Positions 21,752 through 33,620 are shown, numbered from the stretch's first letter. The stretch is DNA of 64,000 nucleotides from Byssothecium circinans (GCA_010015675.1 ML976979.1:1409206-1473205); one strand, 5' to 3'. Notes: generated by a model from the letters alone, not told the origin. Numbers and translations are program-made.

Positions 21752-22795
21752 ATGGCGTCGTATATAAACGCGGTCGTGACGTCTATAGCGCCGATATTGT
21801 ACGTGGAGAATTTTCAGAGAGGACATGAGTGGGAAGGGGACGTGAATGCTAATTGGAAGGAATAGCATCGCGACGAGTCCCATCACCAGCTATGCAGACC
21901 AAATCTACAATATGCATCGTACGCGGAGTTCAGCCGGGTTCTCGCTCGATATACCGCTTATTATGCTCGTCGCCAGTATCTTAAAGTGCGTCCTCCCCTC
22001 CCTCTATTCCATCCCATATCGTCATACACATCCTTCGATATGGCGTAATGCTAACCCACACCCCACAGAGTCTACTACTGGTTCGGCGCGCACTTCTCCA
22101 CCTCGCTCCTCATCCAAGCCCTCCTGATGATCGCCATCCACCTCCTCTGTCTCCACGTCGCCCTAACCCACCGCACCCCACCACCCTCCCTTCACCTCCC
22201 CTTCCAACCCGCCCCCACAACCCGCCCCTACGCATTCTGGCAATGGCGCTCCCCGCGCCCCTACTGGTCCTTCCTCGCCTACTTCGCCCTCGCCCTCCTC
22301 GTCGCGCACCTCGTCCTGATCCGCACCGCAGTCTTCATCCCCTACACCGACGCCCTAGGCTTCGTCGCCCTCACCGTCGAAGCCACGCTCCCGCTCCCGC
22401 AACTCCTGGCGAATTGGAACCGGAGGGGGTGTAAGGGGTTTCGGCCCAGTGTTATCGCGAATTGGATCGTGGGCGATACGTTTAAGATGTGGTTCTTCTT
22501 CGCGTCGGCGGAGGGCGAGGTGCCGACGGCGTTTAAGGTCTGCGGCGTCTTTCAGGCCGTGTGTGATCTAGGCTTGGGGCTGCAGTGGTTTGTTTGGGGG
22601 GATGGGCCAGGGGAGGAGGGAAGGAGGGGGTGGGGCGAGAAAGAGGTGAAGAGTCCGCCGCCGGAGAGGTTGGGGTTTGAGTTGGATGGGCTTGGGGGTG
22701 GGGTTGGGAGTGCGTTGGGGATGAATGGTGGGGAGAAAGTGGGGTTAGGGGTTGAGGGGGCGGATGGGTGGGAGCGGGTGAGGGTGGGGGTTTAG
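21752..22795 (+). CDS. ANY1: PQ-loop membrane protein, Any1/SLC66A2-like
   Basis: Three exons (21752-21798, 21866-21985, 22069-22795) give 297 residues. Yeast Any1 and human SLC66A2 are PQ-loop scramblase-like proteins of endosome and Golgi that oppose phospholipid flippases such as Neo1. Exon 2 supplies QIYNMHRTRSSAGFSLDIPL, in which a family-typical loop leads into IMLVASILK. Exon 3 starts VYYWFGAHFSTSLLIQALLM, a hallmark of this branch. The second PQ-loop is VEATLPLPQLLANWNRRGCK. About seven hydrophobic helices are seen. The last ~70 residues are Gly/Glu-rich and probably cytosolic. Both joins keep frame and rebuild the family sequence. Longer open frames in other phases through 22048-22434 are shadows. 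Confidence 0.85.
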
Positions 22796-23339
22796 GGGAT
22801 GCGAGGGAGGGGGTAGGAAAGAGAGGGAGAGGGGCGGGTAATGAGTATATATGATTGGGGATGGAGGTATGATTGATTGGGTATGTAATGCTAATATAAA
22901 GACTTGAAATTCACGAAAACTATCTCTTCTACACACTCCCCTCATGAAGCCGAGCAACTAGACGCTTTTCAACATCTGAGGTCCGATGTTTGCATCGTTG
23001 AGGTTCATCTAGTCACCATGGTGGATAGGGCTGAAGCGCGTCAGTGACTTTTACAGCCGCTAATACGGTTCTCGTTATCGACGCGGCTGACTGTTGGGTA
23101 TCACGTGCGTTCTTTGTCGTCGGCGTAAAAGTTTAGTTCATAGGTGCTTCAACGCTTCCATCCCAATCCACACAGCAAGGCTCGAACACCAATCAATGGT
23201 CTACACTCTCCTAGGAGAATATGTATCATACTAACATTCGAGCAGCCTTTGAAGAATATATCTCGGTAGCTTACCTGCCCATATTAAAATATAAGGAGTG
23301 CTTCATTTTGATGATTGTAGGTTCCCCCTCCGCGCCTAA
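22796..23339. other. Intergenic, no gene seen
   Basis: Start of a 3-kb gene-poor stretch. No coding signal seen. Confidence 0.4.
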
Positions 23340-23800
23340 CTGGCCTCCATTCGCCGCTTTATCAACCTGCAGTCCGCACCCGTCGGTCTAATACAAGTAG
23401 GGTCCAGAAAAGACTTCAGGGCTGGTTGATGAGCTTGGGGGAGGTCTTATGTCTACCATGGTACGTTAGAGATCCAGACACGCCATCCCAATTATGTACG
23501 TTCACCTCGACTGCTTGTTAGCCTATCTAGCCTGCACTTCCAGCTTTGTAACTTGTCGGGCGGTGTCTGATAGGTGTAGGGTCTAAAAGATACCATGTAG
23601 ACCCTCCATGGGCTTGGGAGAGGTCTTCCGGCACCGGTACCTTTCGACGTTCGCATGGAAACTCCACCGACCGTCTACAAAAACTCCATGCGCGCAAGGG
23701 TCTTTCGAGCCGCTAGCCCGTCTCTATTTCCCCCTTTGTCAGCGGCGGTCAGCTAGTACGAGCGGGATTAAAAATACAGGGCCCCCACACCCATGACCGC
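23340..23800. repeat. Three diverged ~180-bp tandem units
   Basis: Matching landmarks recur at a fixed spacing. GTCTAATACAAGTAGGGTCC near 23386 pairs with GTCTGATAGGTGTAGGGTCT near 23565. GCTTGGGGGAGGTCTT at 23433 pairs with GCTTGGGAGAGGTCTT at 23612. Both pairs are 179 bases apart. A third, weaker copy (GTCAGCTAGTACGAGCGGGA) starts near 23748, 183 bases on. The units are far diverged and carry many transition-type differences. This could be an old satellite-like array or tandem copies of a small element. Confidence 0.6.
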
Positions 23801-24379
23801 CGGGGATCTCGACGGTGCTGCGCGAGATCAAATGGCAGGGTTGGAGAAGACTTCCAAGCTTTAGAAGGCAGTGCGTACACCAACGAGAGCAACAGCTTCA
23901 GAGAGTGGAAGAAGAGGCGCCCGCTGTGGGTTCTGGTGGAGAAAAGCCGCGGGATCAAACATCAGTCTAGAGGACTTTTATGTGAGTGACTCCCGGCTCC
24001 GTGAAGAGTGAGGAGGGGAGTGGGAAGTTGGGACGGTGAATAGGGAGCTAGAGAACTAGGACTAACTGTACCATAAGATCGCCGCCGGGATCGGGATCCG
24101 TTGTGGCCTCCACGACAAGGCCGGTGACGAGGATAAATGACGGGCCAAACGGCGGATATCAGTCCCTTACAGCATGATTTTTCGGCCTCGGGGCCTCTAG
24201 ATATCTCCCTCGTTGAAGAGAATGAGTCCTCCGGTACTGGATGACTAGAAGCTGGCATGTCGACTCCGCATGGCTGATCTGGCTGGTCTGGTGCCGGGAT
24301 TCCAGAAGGTCAGTTAGTTCCTGTTCATGAGTTCTGCGGCATTGGGCTTTCGTTTCGAAAAACAGGCTACCGACCAATA
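23801..24379. other. Decayed sequence downstream of the GNAT pseudogene
   Basis: Short minus-strand stretches (for example VTGLVVEATTDPDPGGDLMV near 24060-24130) look protein-like but have no continuous frame. They may be the eroded 3' part of the acetyltransferase copy. Confidence 0.3.
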
Positions 24380-24704
24380 TCCCACATGTGTCCTCCAGCA
24401 TGGGGCTTTGGAAAATAGAAATACACTCTCCACGGAATCCTTGCTTCCTCCACGCCCCTGAATGCCCATCCAGCATGCCCTACGATCTCGCCCGTTGCAT
24501 TGTCTACGGCTTTGACGTAGGCGCAGGTCTTTCTCTCGAGGTTGGTGAGGATGCCCTAGGCGGAGGGTTCGTGCATGTTGAAGGGGGCCGGGGCCGAGTT
24601 GTTTGACGAAGGCGTGGGGGTTTGTGGAGAAGGCTGAGGCGGTTATGCGGGCGCAGGAGGGGGTGTCGGTGAGGGGCCATTGTGAGGGCCATTGTGATGG
24701 CCAT
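24380..24704 (-). pseudogene. GNAT N-acetyltransferase pseudogene
   Basis: Three minus-strand frames together read as the N-terminal half of a fungal GNAT acetyltransferase (acetyl-CoA-dependent N-acylation). ATGs lie in a 12-base repeat (ACAATGGCC-ATC/CTC) at about 24670-24704. The protein frame then moves by one base to ARITASAFSTNPHAFVKQLG, and moves again near 24556 to LERKTCAYVKAVDNATGEIV and GHAGWAFRGVEEARIPW. The GEIVGHAGWAFRG strand is typical of the family's core. A TAG interrupts the last frame just before it takes over. The acetyl-CoA loop (Gln/Arg-x-x-Gly-x-Gly/Ala) was not found downstream. The copy is clearly non-functional unless the assembly has errors. Confidence 0.62.
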
Positions 24705-25155
24705 TGTGGAGGACCTCGGGAAGGTACTTATGGTAAGGGGCGAGTGGGTCTCAGTCTATATTAGTATTGCCTCAAGCACCTAACTAGGCTATTACAGAAA
24801 CTTTTATTTTCCGGCATTTCCTCTTCGTAGACTGGGTTGGTTGTTGTTTGTTATCACGCCCTTCTTCAGCCCTTTTTTGAGATGGTCGTTGGGTAAAAGG
24901 GAAGCTGCGTCATCTCACTTTGCATATGCATGCGGGTAAGCGAAGCTACTTTAGTGGAGGGAGTGGAGCCAAGCTCCTGCGAACTATTCATCCTAAGAGT
25001 AACAGCAAATGATAAGACACGAAGCCGACCAGTAGTCGCAGAGAATAAAGAAACACAATACGCGTCGAAACAATGATGTGTCGCGCTATCACGTGAGTCG
25101 TTAATTCACCGCCAAGCCGCCGACTCACCGCTTTTCTGCACCACCATCCGCATGA
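24705..25155. other. Intergenic, no gene seen
   Basis: No coding signal accepted on either strand. Confidence 0.4.
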
Positions 25156-25461
25156 CGTGCTCACACCATATATGCATTCCCATCTCATTATGCAGACGGA
25201 GGCAATTATCAGTCTATCGCCTTTGAAGATCATGATGTTTCGTCCGACATTGAACCAGTCACCGCTTCCCGCATTGAAGATGCTGCGATCTCGCGGTCCG
25301 TTGATTCGTGCGGGGATGAAGCTCGTCAGAGCAGCGATGACGGCATCGTGTCGACATGTCGTCCCCGACAGAGTTTCCTCGGGAAGAGTTGGCACCCGTA
25401 TTACTTGAGCCGCGATAGAATGTTTGAAAAGCAGGGACACAATTCGCAATATATTACATAA
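25156..25461 (+). pseudogene. Open frame without a start, possible gene remnant
   Basis: 102 codons lie between a TGA at 25153 and a TAA at 25459. The translation is Asp/Glu/Ser-rich and looks natural (NYQSIAFEDHDVSSDIEPVT, then SFLGKSWHPYYLSRDRMFEK). No ATG opens it and no acceptor site upstream fits cleanly. The antisense frame (24988-25449) is longer and has an ATG, but its composition is less protein-like. Family not recognised. Confidence 0.27.
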
Positions 25462-25847
25462 TGAACCGCGCGGGTCACAATGCTGATCTCATCTTCTGCG
25501 CAGTCAATAATATATCCAAGGAAAAGAAGTTGACATGACCCCAAGCATCGCACCCGTGATATCACAAACAATCAGACATGGACACCCCCTAACTGCAGAC
25601 TTGCAGGGACGTGGGGTTCTCGAGAGGGGTAGGCGCATCGCGTGGAGTACGCTAGCGCTACACGTGCCGCCTACCCTAGCGCCATATGATAAGGAGCTCC
25701 AAGCTTGGTACCGCACTGAGCCACTCTTTCCCATTATTCTAATAAAATCCGATCGCACCTTCTGTGTGTTTTGGCGCTCTCCTGCTGCTCGAGCAACATT
25801 GACGTCGACGTCGCAACACCACCGCATAGATAGAGCAGTAACTGACA
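25462..25847. other. Upstream region of the MFS gene
   Basis: No gene seen. Presumed promoter of the transporter gene. Confidence 0.4.
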
Positions 25848-27777
25848 ATGGCGCCCAATATAGATCCTAAAGATGCGCCGTTTCCGACGAGGCAGCTCAT
25901 CATCGTCGGTGCGTGGAATACTAGAATACCCTACTTACTTACGTGTGGAGAAGCGCGCAGATCGCACAAATTGGGGCAGCAATTGGACAGGAAAAGAAGA
26001 ACCTCTACTAACTATGGTCAGGAATATGTCGTTTCTCTGAGCCTCTCGCTTTCAACTCCATCCTCGCCTACAGCTACGTCATGGTCAAAGATCTTGGTAT
26101 CGCTGAGCACAACGCCGCTTTCTACTCTGGTCTCCTTCTCTCCGCCTACGCCGTCGCCGAAGCCGTTACCGCCCTGGGCTGGGGCGCCATCTCCGATGTC
26201 TACGGTCGCAAGCCCGTTGCCCTGATTGGACTTGCGGGCGTCGCCATCAGCAGTGTAGTCTTTGGCATGGCGAAGACGTATTGGGTTGCGCTACTAGCGC
26301 GGTTCGTAGGTGGTGCGCTGAATGGGAATGTCGCTATTATGCAGACTATGGTCGCGGAGATGGTCAAGAACCCGGAGCATGAGCGTGAGTGTTATATGAT
26401 CACACTGGGAGGGCGTTTTAGAATGAAAGGAGGTGTGCTGATCTTTCAATAGCTAGGGCATATGCTACTCAACCCTTCGTCTGGACACTCGGCGGCATCA
26501 TCGGCTCGGCAATGGGAGGCTTCCTCGCTCAGCCCGCAGTCTACTACCCGCATGCCTTCTCCCATGACGGCATCTTCGGTCGATACCCCTATCTCCTGCC
26601 CAACCTTGTAGCGGCCGGCGGCATCGTCCTAGCTATCATCCAGGGCATGCTCTTCCTCGAGGAAACCAACCCTGCACACGCCAACTCCGAAGAGTCTGCC
26701 CCCGCCGAGTCAGGCACCAACCCCTCCGAAGAAGTCAACGAGCGCGCTCCCCTCCTCCATTCCGGCTCCGTCTCCGGCGGACGTAACCGCGATCGACCAT
26801 CTTTCCTCGGTGCTCGACCCCGCGAGCGCGCTTCGGTTTCCACGATACGAGGGCGGGAGAGGAGTATGAGCGTAGTCATCGTGGATGGGCTGCGGCAGAT
26901 TAGGAAGAAGCCGTCGTTCATGGAAGAAGGCATGCCCATGCCCTTCGACACTCACTTCGACATCCGCCGCTCCTCGTTCGCAACGATGCACTCGATCAGG
27001 CTTCCCCACCACGATATCCTCCCCTCCACCATCCGACCTCCGCCCTCAGAGCCGCGAAAAACCTTCAACAAGACCGTGATCATGATAACACTCTCCTTGA
27101 CCATCATCGCATGGCACCAAATGGCCTACATCACCAACTTGCCCGTGTACCTGCTCGACGACCCGCAGAACGATGGACTAGACTTCCTCGGCGGTCTAGG
27201 CCTCAACCTCCACGACGTCGGAACCTTCCTGGCGGTAAACGGCTTCATCGCACTCTTCATCCAGGGCGTCATCTTCCCCGTCTTTGTCGAGAAGGTCGGT
27301 GTTTGGGCAAGTTTTGTGAGCATGATCATCCTCTACCCAACCACGTATTTGATCGTCCCTTTCATCTCCGCTCTACCCGACGCCCTCGTCTCACCTGGTG
27401 TCTACGTCTCCCTTATCCTCCAGGGAATATTCGGCATCATCGTGTTTCCCTGCGCGCTCATCATGCTCAAGAACGCTACTCCGTCACCGCTTGTTCTGGG
27501 TCGCGTCAACGGGTTGGCTATGAGCGCGTGCTGTCTCGCGAGAACGCTGAGTTGTCCGCTCGTCGGCTTGACATATGCGAGTGGTGGAAGCGCAGTGGCG
27601 TGGTTTTCACTCGCTGGTGTCGCCATCGTGGGCGTCGTGCAGTTGGCGTGGGTGCCGAACGAGCTTGGCAAGGGCCAGGTGAGGGTCGATAATGGATTGA
27701 AGGATGTTCTTGGGCGCGAGGGTCATGAGCCAGTTTTCGAGGACGGGGACAGTGTTATGGGCAGCGTTATGGAGTAA
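25848..27777 (+). CDS. MFS transporter, DHA1-like, long central loop
   Basis: Three exons (25848-25908, 26022-26384, 26453-27777) give 582 residues. Intron 1 has a CTACTAAC branch point and joins RQLIIV to GICRFSEPLAFNSILAYSYV, the usual first helix of this group. Motif A of the superfamily follows as GAISDVYGRKPV between helices 2 and 3. Intron 2 joins NPEHE to PRAYATQPFVWTLGGIIGSA. About twelve membrane helices are seen, six on each side of a ~150-residue cytosolic loop with Arg/Ser patches (RGRERSMSV) that could be phosphorylated. The family (yeast YCR023C-like) sits in vacuole or plasma membrane and exports small molecules; the substrate is unknown. The protein is complete. Confidence 0.9.
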
Positions 27778-28797
27778 TAATCCCAGGAGAAAAGACCGGC
27801 ATGGGGGAGAGAACAGGAAAACAAAAGTTAATGGGCCGGAAGAGTTTGATGTTTCCGAACGGAACGGTAATGAGATGGGAAAGCCTGAGATGAAAAGTTT
27901 ATGAGACGGGGAGACGACTGGCGGATGATTTGATCTGATTTTCACTTCCCTCTTCTTTCCCTCATTGGAAAGCAAACGAACATGTCGGGTTTTTGTCTAC
28001 TTCAGTATGGCGTTGGTGGACCGGAACTGGAACTGCTTCTGGAGCATGGGAATTGGGCATGGCGGTCTCCATTAAACTGGCCTGACTTGACTTGACTTTC
28101 TGGCATCCCTTCACTTCACTTCATCTCTGTCTAGCGGCATGCATATAGTACCGTCTGCTTCCCTCATTGTCGCTTCTAGCGTCTGTCTTGCATAGTCTAG
28201 CGTTCATGATCAAGTACACAGGAAACGAGATGATGTCCTCAGTCGGAGTTTGCGCTGGGCCTTGTGAGGTTTCCGCTGAATGGGCACGGGGCGGGTTGCT
28301 ATTGTGTGTGTGAGGTCATATCAAGCTTTCGCGTAGGACGATGGCGTTGGGGCGCTGGGCTGACGTCGGGCTGGCTGTCAGCTGTCATTGTCGGTGTTTT
28401 GTGTTTCGTGTTCGATGACGTGTGGAACTGGACTGGACTGGAAGGGCTGGGGTGCGTGGTGTGGTGTGGTGCGGTGTGACATGGGGATGCTTGTTGCTAT
28501 TCTATTCGCTCCATCCGTGCTACATAGTACAGTACATGGAGGCTGAAGGAGAAAGATCGCGCGGAAACTGCTGACTCCGCTATATGCATGCAAACTACAA
28601 CCGCGACGGTATCTATTCTAAAATCCGCTGTGTGTATGCAAAATATAACGGCGACGGTAAGGTATTCATACAGCTCTATCTCTCTCTCTATACATGTACA
28701 CACATCTTCCCAGGTTTCTGTGGTAGAGGTAAGCAGTACACTTACACATTTTATACAAATACGCCTCTACACTCCCAATCCCTACACTTTCCTTCCC
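27778..28797. other. Intergenic, no gene seen
   Basis: Includes TC-rich and short tandem GGTGTGGTGT-type stretches (about 28455-28480). It is the shared 3' side of two convergent genes. Confidence 0.45.
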
Positions 28798-30092
28798 TCA
28801 TACACCCTCCCCCTCCTCCCCCTCGCCATCATCCTGACATCTCGCAATAGCATCCTTGACATAGGCCACATACCCCTTTTCCGGATCCGCAATCTGCTTC
28901 CCCTCTCTCACAAGCAGGATGTCTAGCGTCTGCAGCCCGTCTTGTAGGGCAGCCCAGATAACCTTTTGCACTTTCTCTGCTTCCTCGGGCATGGGCATGG
29001 TGTCGTCGAGGACTGTGCGTGTAGTGCTCAGACTGTTCCAGATCGGGATCAGGGTATACATTTGCCGGGCTAGGGATGTGAGAGCTTTTTGCTGGCTGGG
29101 GAAGTTGGGGAAGTCGGTTGGACGGGCGGTAGTTTTGGTGCGGAGGAGTGTGATATCGTTCTACATTTGTTGTCAGTCTCTATTAAGGGCGTATATAGGG
29201 GGTAAGGAACGCAACGCACCTCAGCACCATCACCAAGATACCCCCTCTGCCTCAACGCATTCATCAACCGCACCGCATACCTCCTAACCTTCCCCTCCAC
29301 GCCCTCAACCTCATACCGATACGCCAACTCAGCCGCCATCTCCAACGGCAACGCCACAACCGCCGGATGCCCCCTCCAATCCCCCTCCCCCTGCACCTTC
29401 CCCAAATGCTCCCCCTCCTCCATCAACTCCACAACCTGCTCCGCCAACCTCAACGCCTTGCCCAACTCCTCCTTCTCCCAGTCCGCCTTCGCCGCCTTAT
29501 CCCTCACAGCGCGCAGCACCTCCACCACAACCCCCCACTCGCGCAGCCGCAACCCCGTCGCACCAGCACGCTGCAGTGCTTTCAGAACGAGATGCTGCAT
29601 CCCCGCCTCCCCAAGTTTCCGCACTATCATCTCCAACCACACACCCTTAACCCGTATCCCAGCACTGTTCAACCCCTCCATCATCCGCACCACATTCTCC
29701 CAGTCCTCGCGCGTCTCGCTGCGATGCACAATGTCCCGCAGCGTCCGCGAGCGTCCGGGCATGTCGCGGTTGCGGTCTAGGTGTTGTAGCGGGAGCGACA
29801 CATCGCCGAGCGTGATTTCTATGGGTTCCGACTCGAGTTTCAGCCGGTTTTCTTGCCGGTATACCAGCGCGCGTTGCTCTTTTGTGAGGTGCTGTGGGAG
29901 CAGCACTTTGGCGTTTAGGGTCGTGAGGAGCGTGGTTAGTTCGGGGGTGGAGGGCGGGAGGAAGTTGGGGAGGGCGCCGCGGTTGGGGGTCGGGGTGTGG
30001 GAGAAGGGGCGCCGGGGGGTGAGGGGGGCGCGGATGGCATTGCGGGTATGCGATTTGAGGGCTGAGGGGCGGGTCCGGCGTATTGTGTGCAT
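28798..30092 (-). CDS. Probable mitochondrial protein of unknown function
   Basis: Two exons (30092-29220, 29160-28798) with a 59-base intron give 411 residues. The N-terminus is Arg/Ser/Thr-rich without acidic residues (MHTIRRTRPSALKSHTRNAI), a good mitochondrial presequence, and FSHTP resembles a cleavage region. The body is alpha-helical (REDWENVVRMMEGLNSAGIR, then LKALQRAGATGLRLREWGVV), with spacing reminiscent of pentatricopeptide-like helical repeats, though I cannot confirm PPR. The intron joins GDGAE to NDITLLRTKTTARPTDFPNF in phase 0. It shares a 222-base divergent promoter with the NatC LSM subunit gene. An RNA-related or ribosome-assembly role would be a guess. Confidence 0.72.
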
Positions 30093-30314
30093 TGTTGTGG
30101 GTGGGTGGTTTGCGATGAGGGTTCGTCGGCGGTGTTGCGCGAGCTTGCATGTAACGCGAGGAATTATTTTTGGGGCAAACAGGGCAAATATGCCAAGAGT
30201 GTCGGGGGGAGATTGTCCGACCTCAGACAGACTTCCACTTTCAGCATCCGTATCAATTGATTCTCTACTCTAATTCGACTTGTTCGAATTTGGTTCCACG
30301 CCTAACTCGTGAAG
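30093..30314. promoter_or_regulatory. Compact bidirectional promoter
   Basis: 222 bases separate the ATGs of the mitochondrial-type gene (minus) and the NatC LSM gene (plus), so both must be driven from here. No TATA box is seen. Confidence 0.5.
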
Positions 30315-30792
30315 ATGACGAGCGTTGACGCAGTCCCAAAATCGATGGAGAACGACGAGGCCACATCCTACCTCACGCAATTCATCGGCAAGTCGCTGCG
30401 CATCCACACATCCGATGGGCGTGTCTTCGGGGGACAATTCAAGTGTACAGATAAGGTAAGGTGCGGCGACACCACTCATGCATTCCCCTCAACTCTCCTA
30501 CTTTTAAATACTTCCTTTTCTATTGGAGAGTTCTCCGGACTTTTGCGCCAAGCCTCAGACCTACTCACACTATTCACAGGACCTCAACATCATCCTCGCC
30601 CTGACCTATGAGTACAGAGCCCCGTCAGCAGAAGTAATCAAGAAGACTATTGAAGCGTCAGGGAACTCGAAGGCGAATGTGGAGTGGAATAGTCGGTATG
30701 TGGGGCTCGTGGTGATTCCGGGGGAGCATGTCCGGAAGATTGAGTTTGAGGAGAGTGCGCTGCAGGGTGGGAAGAATGGCGTGGTGCTCTGA
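30315..30792 (+). CDS. NAA38: NatC auxiliary subunit, LSM domain (Naa38/Mak31-like)
   Basis: Two exons (30315-30455, 30580-30792) with a 124-base intron give 117 residues. NatC acetylates the N-termini of proteins starting Met-Leu, Met-Ile and similar; Naa38 is its small Sm-like subunit. The Sm1 motif is YLTQFIGKSLRIHTSDGRVF followed by GGQFKCTDK, and exon 2 opens with DLNIILALTYEYR. Sm2 appears as SRYVGLVVIPGEHVRKIEFE, with the LSMD1-type VVIPG in place of the I-RG of true Sm proteins. Length and layout match the family. A GTG three codons upstream is not used. Confidence 0.88.
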
Positions 30793-31552
30793 GGGAGGAG
30801 TAGAGATGGGACGATGGAATTTGGGGTTTGAATGGGGCTTTACGTGGGATAACATGGGACCCACCTGGACGCCAGCCGTGGACGTGAGGTCAGCGCAGGC
30901 TGTTCGACGTATCAGATAGGTGGCAATACTGTGAGTGTTCTCTTATTGTCTATTCAATAACAATAGTAGCAGGGTATTGACAATCCCAGACGCGCGAGAG
31001 GCTTTACCGTTGCTCCTACACCCCTCACCCCTCATCGCCTCACAATGGCTGCGTTTCTATTGCGCCCGCTGTCCTATGGTAGACTATGGTACACTAGATG
31101 ACACACTACTATATGAGAAGTCTTTCTATCCAGCATTGAATCTCCTTAGCATCTTCTACTTCCACATCATAATACCATACTAGGACCACGTGACATATGA
31201 CACGCGATCTAGGTTTGGATTAGATCTGCTTGGTCTGTAATCCTCAGACAAGGGGGACGTAAACAATTTATGGTTTGCATAAAGAGTCTTGAGGAACAAA
31301 GCTGAATTTGGGAAGCGATGCCGAGCTGGAGCATAGGAGGACTAGAGATGATGTGGTTAGTGTGTCGGGATGTTTCGGTCCGATTCTGCCACAAATGCCG
31401 CCTTGGCCCCGCCTTTGCGCTACTTGCCTTCCACCAGGAAACAACATATACGAGACGACCATTATTCGCCTAGTGTCTTTGCACAGGACTCATATTGTTC
31501 GTACCATGGTAGAGTTGAGTTATATTTCCATCCACATTTTCTATCTTAGAAA
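30793..31552. other. Intergenic, no gene seen
   Basis: Marks the change from the housekeeping core to the accessory region. No coding signal. Confidence 0.45.
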
Positions 31553-33620
31553 ATGACGTGTTCTTCCTGTGGCGACCTGAAGGGCCACCCTTTTATCTTG
31601 GCTAGCTTGTGTAAGCTGTCGATGTCTGCTAAAGGCGGGTGTAGAGGCTGTAACCTCTTAGCCACTGGCCTGAGACTGTTTACGAAAGGGTCAGGGTGCG
31701 AAGGCTTATGGCATAACGGTTACTTTCACCTATACAAATTCAAGGAGGGTTCTCCATTAGTAGTCCATATCAGTCGTGGCAACATGTGGGAAGGGGTTCA
31801 ATTCGTTCAATTCTATGTTCCTCCAGGTTAGTAGCCCTTGCCGCTGTGCTATTTAGTTTTGTTCTCTGACCTTCATAGGTGGGAAAACCCCTTGGCCTCG
31901 CTTCGGTCAGGGCATCGATCTCCGAGAGGTGTTGAATCTGGACGATTCAGTCGAAAGGATTCGAGAGTGGTTACATCATTGTGGAGAGCAGCATCAAGCA
32001 TGTCACAAAAGCTCGACCTCCGAGCTACCCAACCGTCTTGTCGAAGTCGGGGATGTTGGTGCCGACAGGGTCCACTTGCGTACGATCACATCCGCGTCTA
32101 AGAGTCCATATACCGCGCTTAGCTACTGTTGGGGAGACCCTGAAGGCAACATGAAAACTACCAAGGGGAATGTCGGACTTTATGAGGATGAAGGCATTCA
32201 GCTGTCTTTGATTCCGCACACCATCAGAGATGCCATCAATATCACCAGGGAACTGGCAATCCCTTACATCTGGGTAGACGCACTTTGCATTATCCAAGAT
32301 GACAATGACGACTGGGAGAAAGAAGCTCAAAAAATGAGGCATGTCTACGCCGATGCGTACCTTGTAATATCCGCAACACGGTCGGCTAGCGCTAATCAGG
32401 GTATATTTGGTTTACGCAAGGCAGTGTCTTCGGATTTGGGATACTGCATAAAGCAAGTTCCGGACAGCTTTACTGTGGAAAGATTGCAACTCGATGTGGA
32501 CGGAAACAGTGCATTTAGCCCGATTCATGTCCGTGAGGAACTGAATCACGCTCTGGCATTTAGGGAGCCTTCCGATTGCAACGCACATCCTCTCTTGAAT
32601 CGTGCCTGGGCCTTTCAAGAGAGAGTGCTGGCAACGAGAGTAGTGCACTTTGGCGCCAGTGAGATTATCTGGAATTGTCAGGAGTCGACTCGATGCGAAT
32701 GCCAGACTGCTACCCTGGAGGATTCCGGGCATCCCTTCCACCCAACATCGATCCGGTCATCTGAGAAGTCAGGTTTCTGGTGGCAATTGCTCATAACGGA
32801 GTACACTTCTCTATCGCTTACATACGTCAAGGACAAACTCGCAGCTTTAGAAGGCATCTCGCAACGTTGCGAAGGTCCTCGTCTTGGTAAATACTGTTTC
32901 GGCCTATGGGAGAATTACATACTCTATCACATGCTTTGGAGATCGATAACAAGCCGCTTATCTCCGATCCCCGATGAACAGAAGGATGTTTTCCTTGGAC
33001 CCTCTTGGTCGTGGGTTTCGACCCATCATCCGGTATCATTTGACTGGCACCATATGTGTTTCAATCCAACACTGAAAGCTGAGCTAAAAGGAGGACTGCC
33101 GACACATGATCCAGTGGACATTGTTCTTGATCCGCGTCGCCCTCTGGCACCGCTTTTTCCCTTTCAGCCATCGTGGCGCCTCACTCTTAAAGCAAGAGTC
33201 AGGGATGCGGTCTTCGAAATCGAGTCTTGTTCGCCCCCCGATTGCAGGTATCGGCTACACCTACAACCACTTTCTGTAGATGCAGAAATAGACCAAGCCG
33301 ACTTCTTCCCTGACTTTGTTCTCTGCCCGAACCATGCCTCCCATGACTCATTGATGGCACGGTCTAAGTGGCTAGAGGATAAGGATACTGTTCAGTGTGT
33401 TCTGCTACAGGATGGAGAAGAATTTTATGCTGATGTAGAACAAAGTGGCTATGCCTGGAAAGCATTGGTTGTAAAGCCGATTGATAATGATTCTGGCGTC
33501 TTCCGCCGTGTGGGAATAGCCACCAGTAACTTGGAAAGTAGACCTGACGAAAAGCGTCCAATGTCGTCCCGGACCATAAGCCCCTGGAACACGGACGAAA
33601 GAGAAATTACACTCGTGTAA
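31553..33620 (+). CDS. HET-domain protein (heterokaryon incompatibility type) 1
   Basis: Two exons (31553-31826, 31879-33620) with a 52-base intron give 671 residues. HET domains trigger regulated cell death when unlike fungal individuals fuse. The three conserved blocks are present: YTALSYCWGDPEG at about residue 170, AIPYIWVDALCIIQDD at about 220, and NRAWAFQERVLATRVVHFGA at about 330. The N-terminus has paired Cys (MTCSSCGDLKGHP and GGCRGCNLLA), common in this subgroup. The ~300 residues after the domain match no family I know; they often carry the specificity part. No NACHT or WD40 is fused. The gene appears intact, with no premature stop or RIP-like nonsense change. Confidence 0.9.

Noticed and set aside
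24988..25449. 153-codon minus-strand frame
   Set aside because: Composition is poor. The opposite-strand frame over the same bases looks more like protein.
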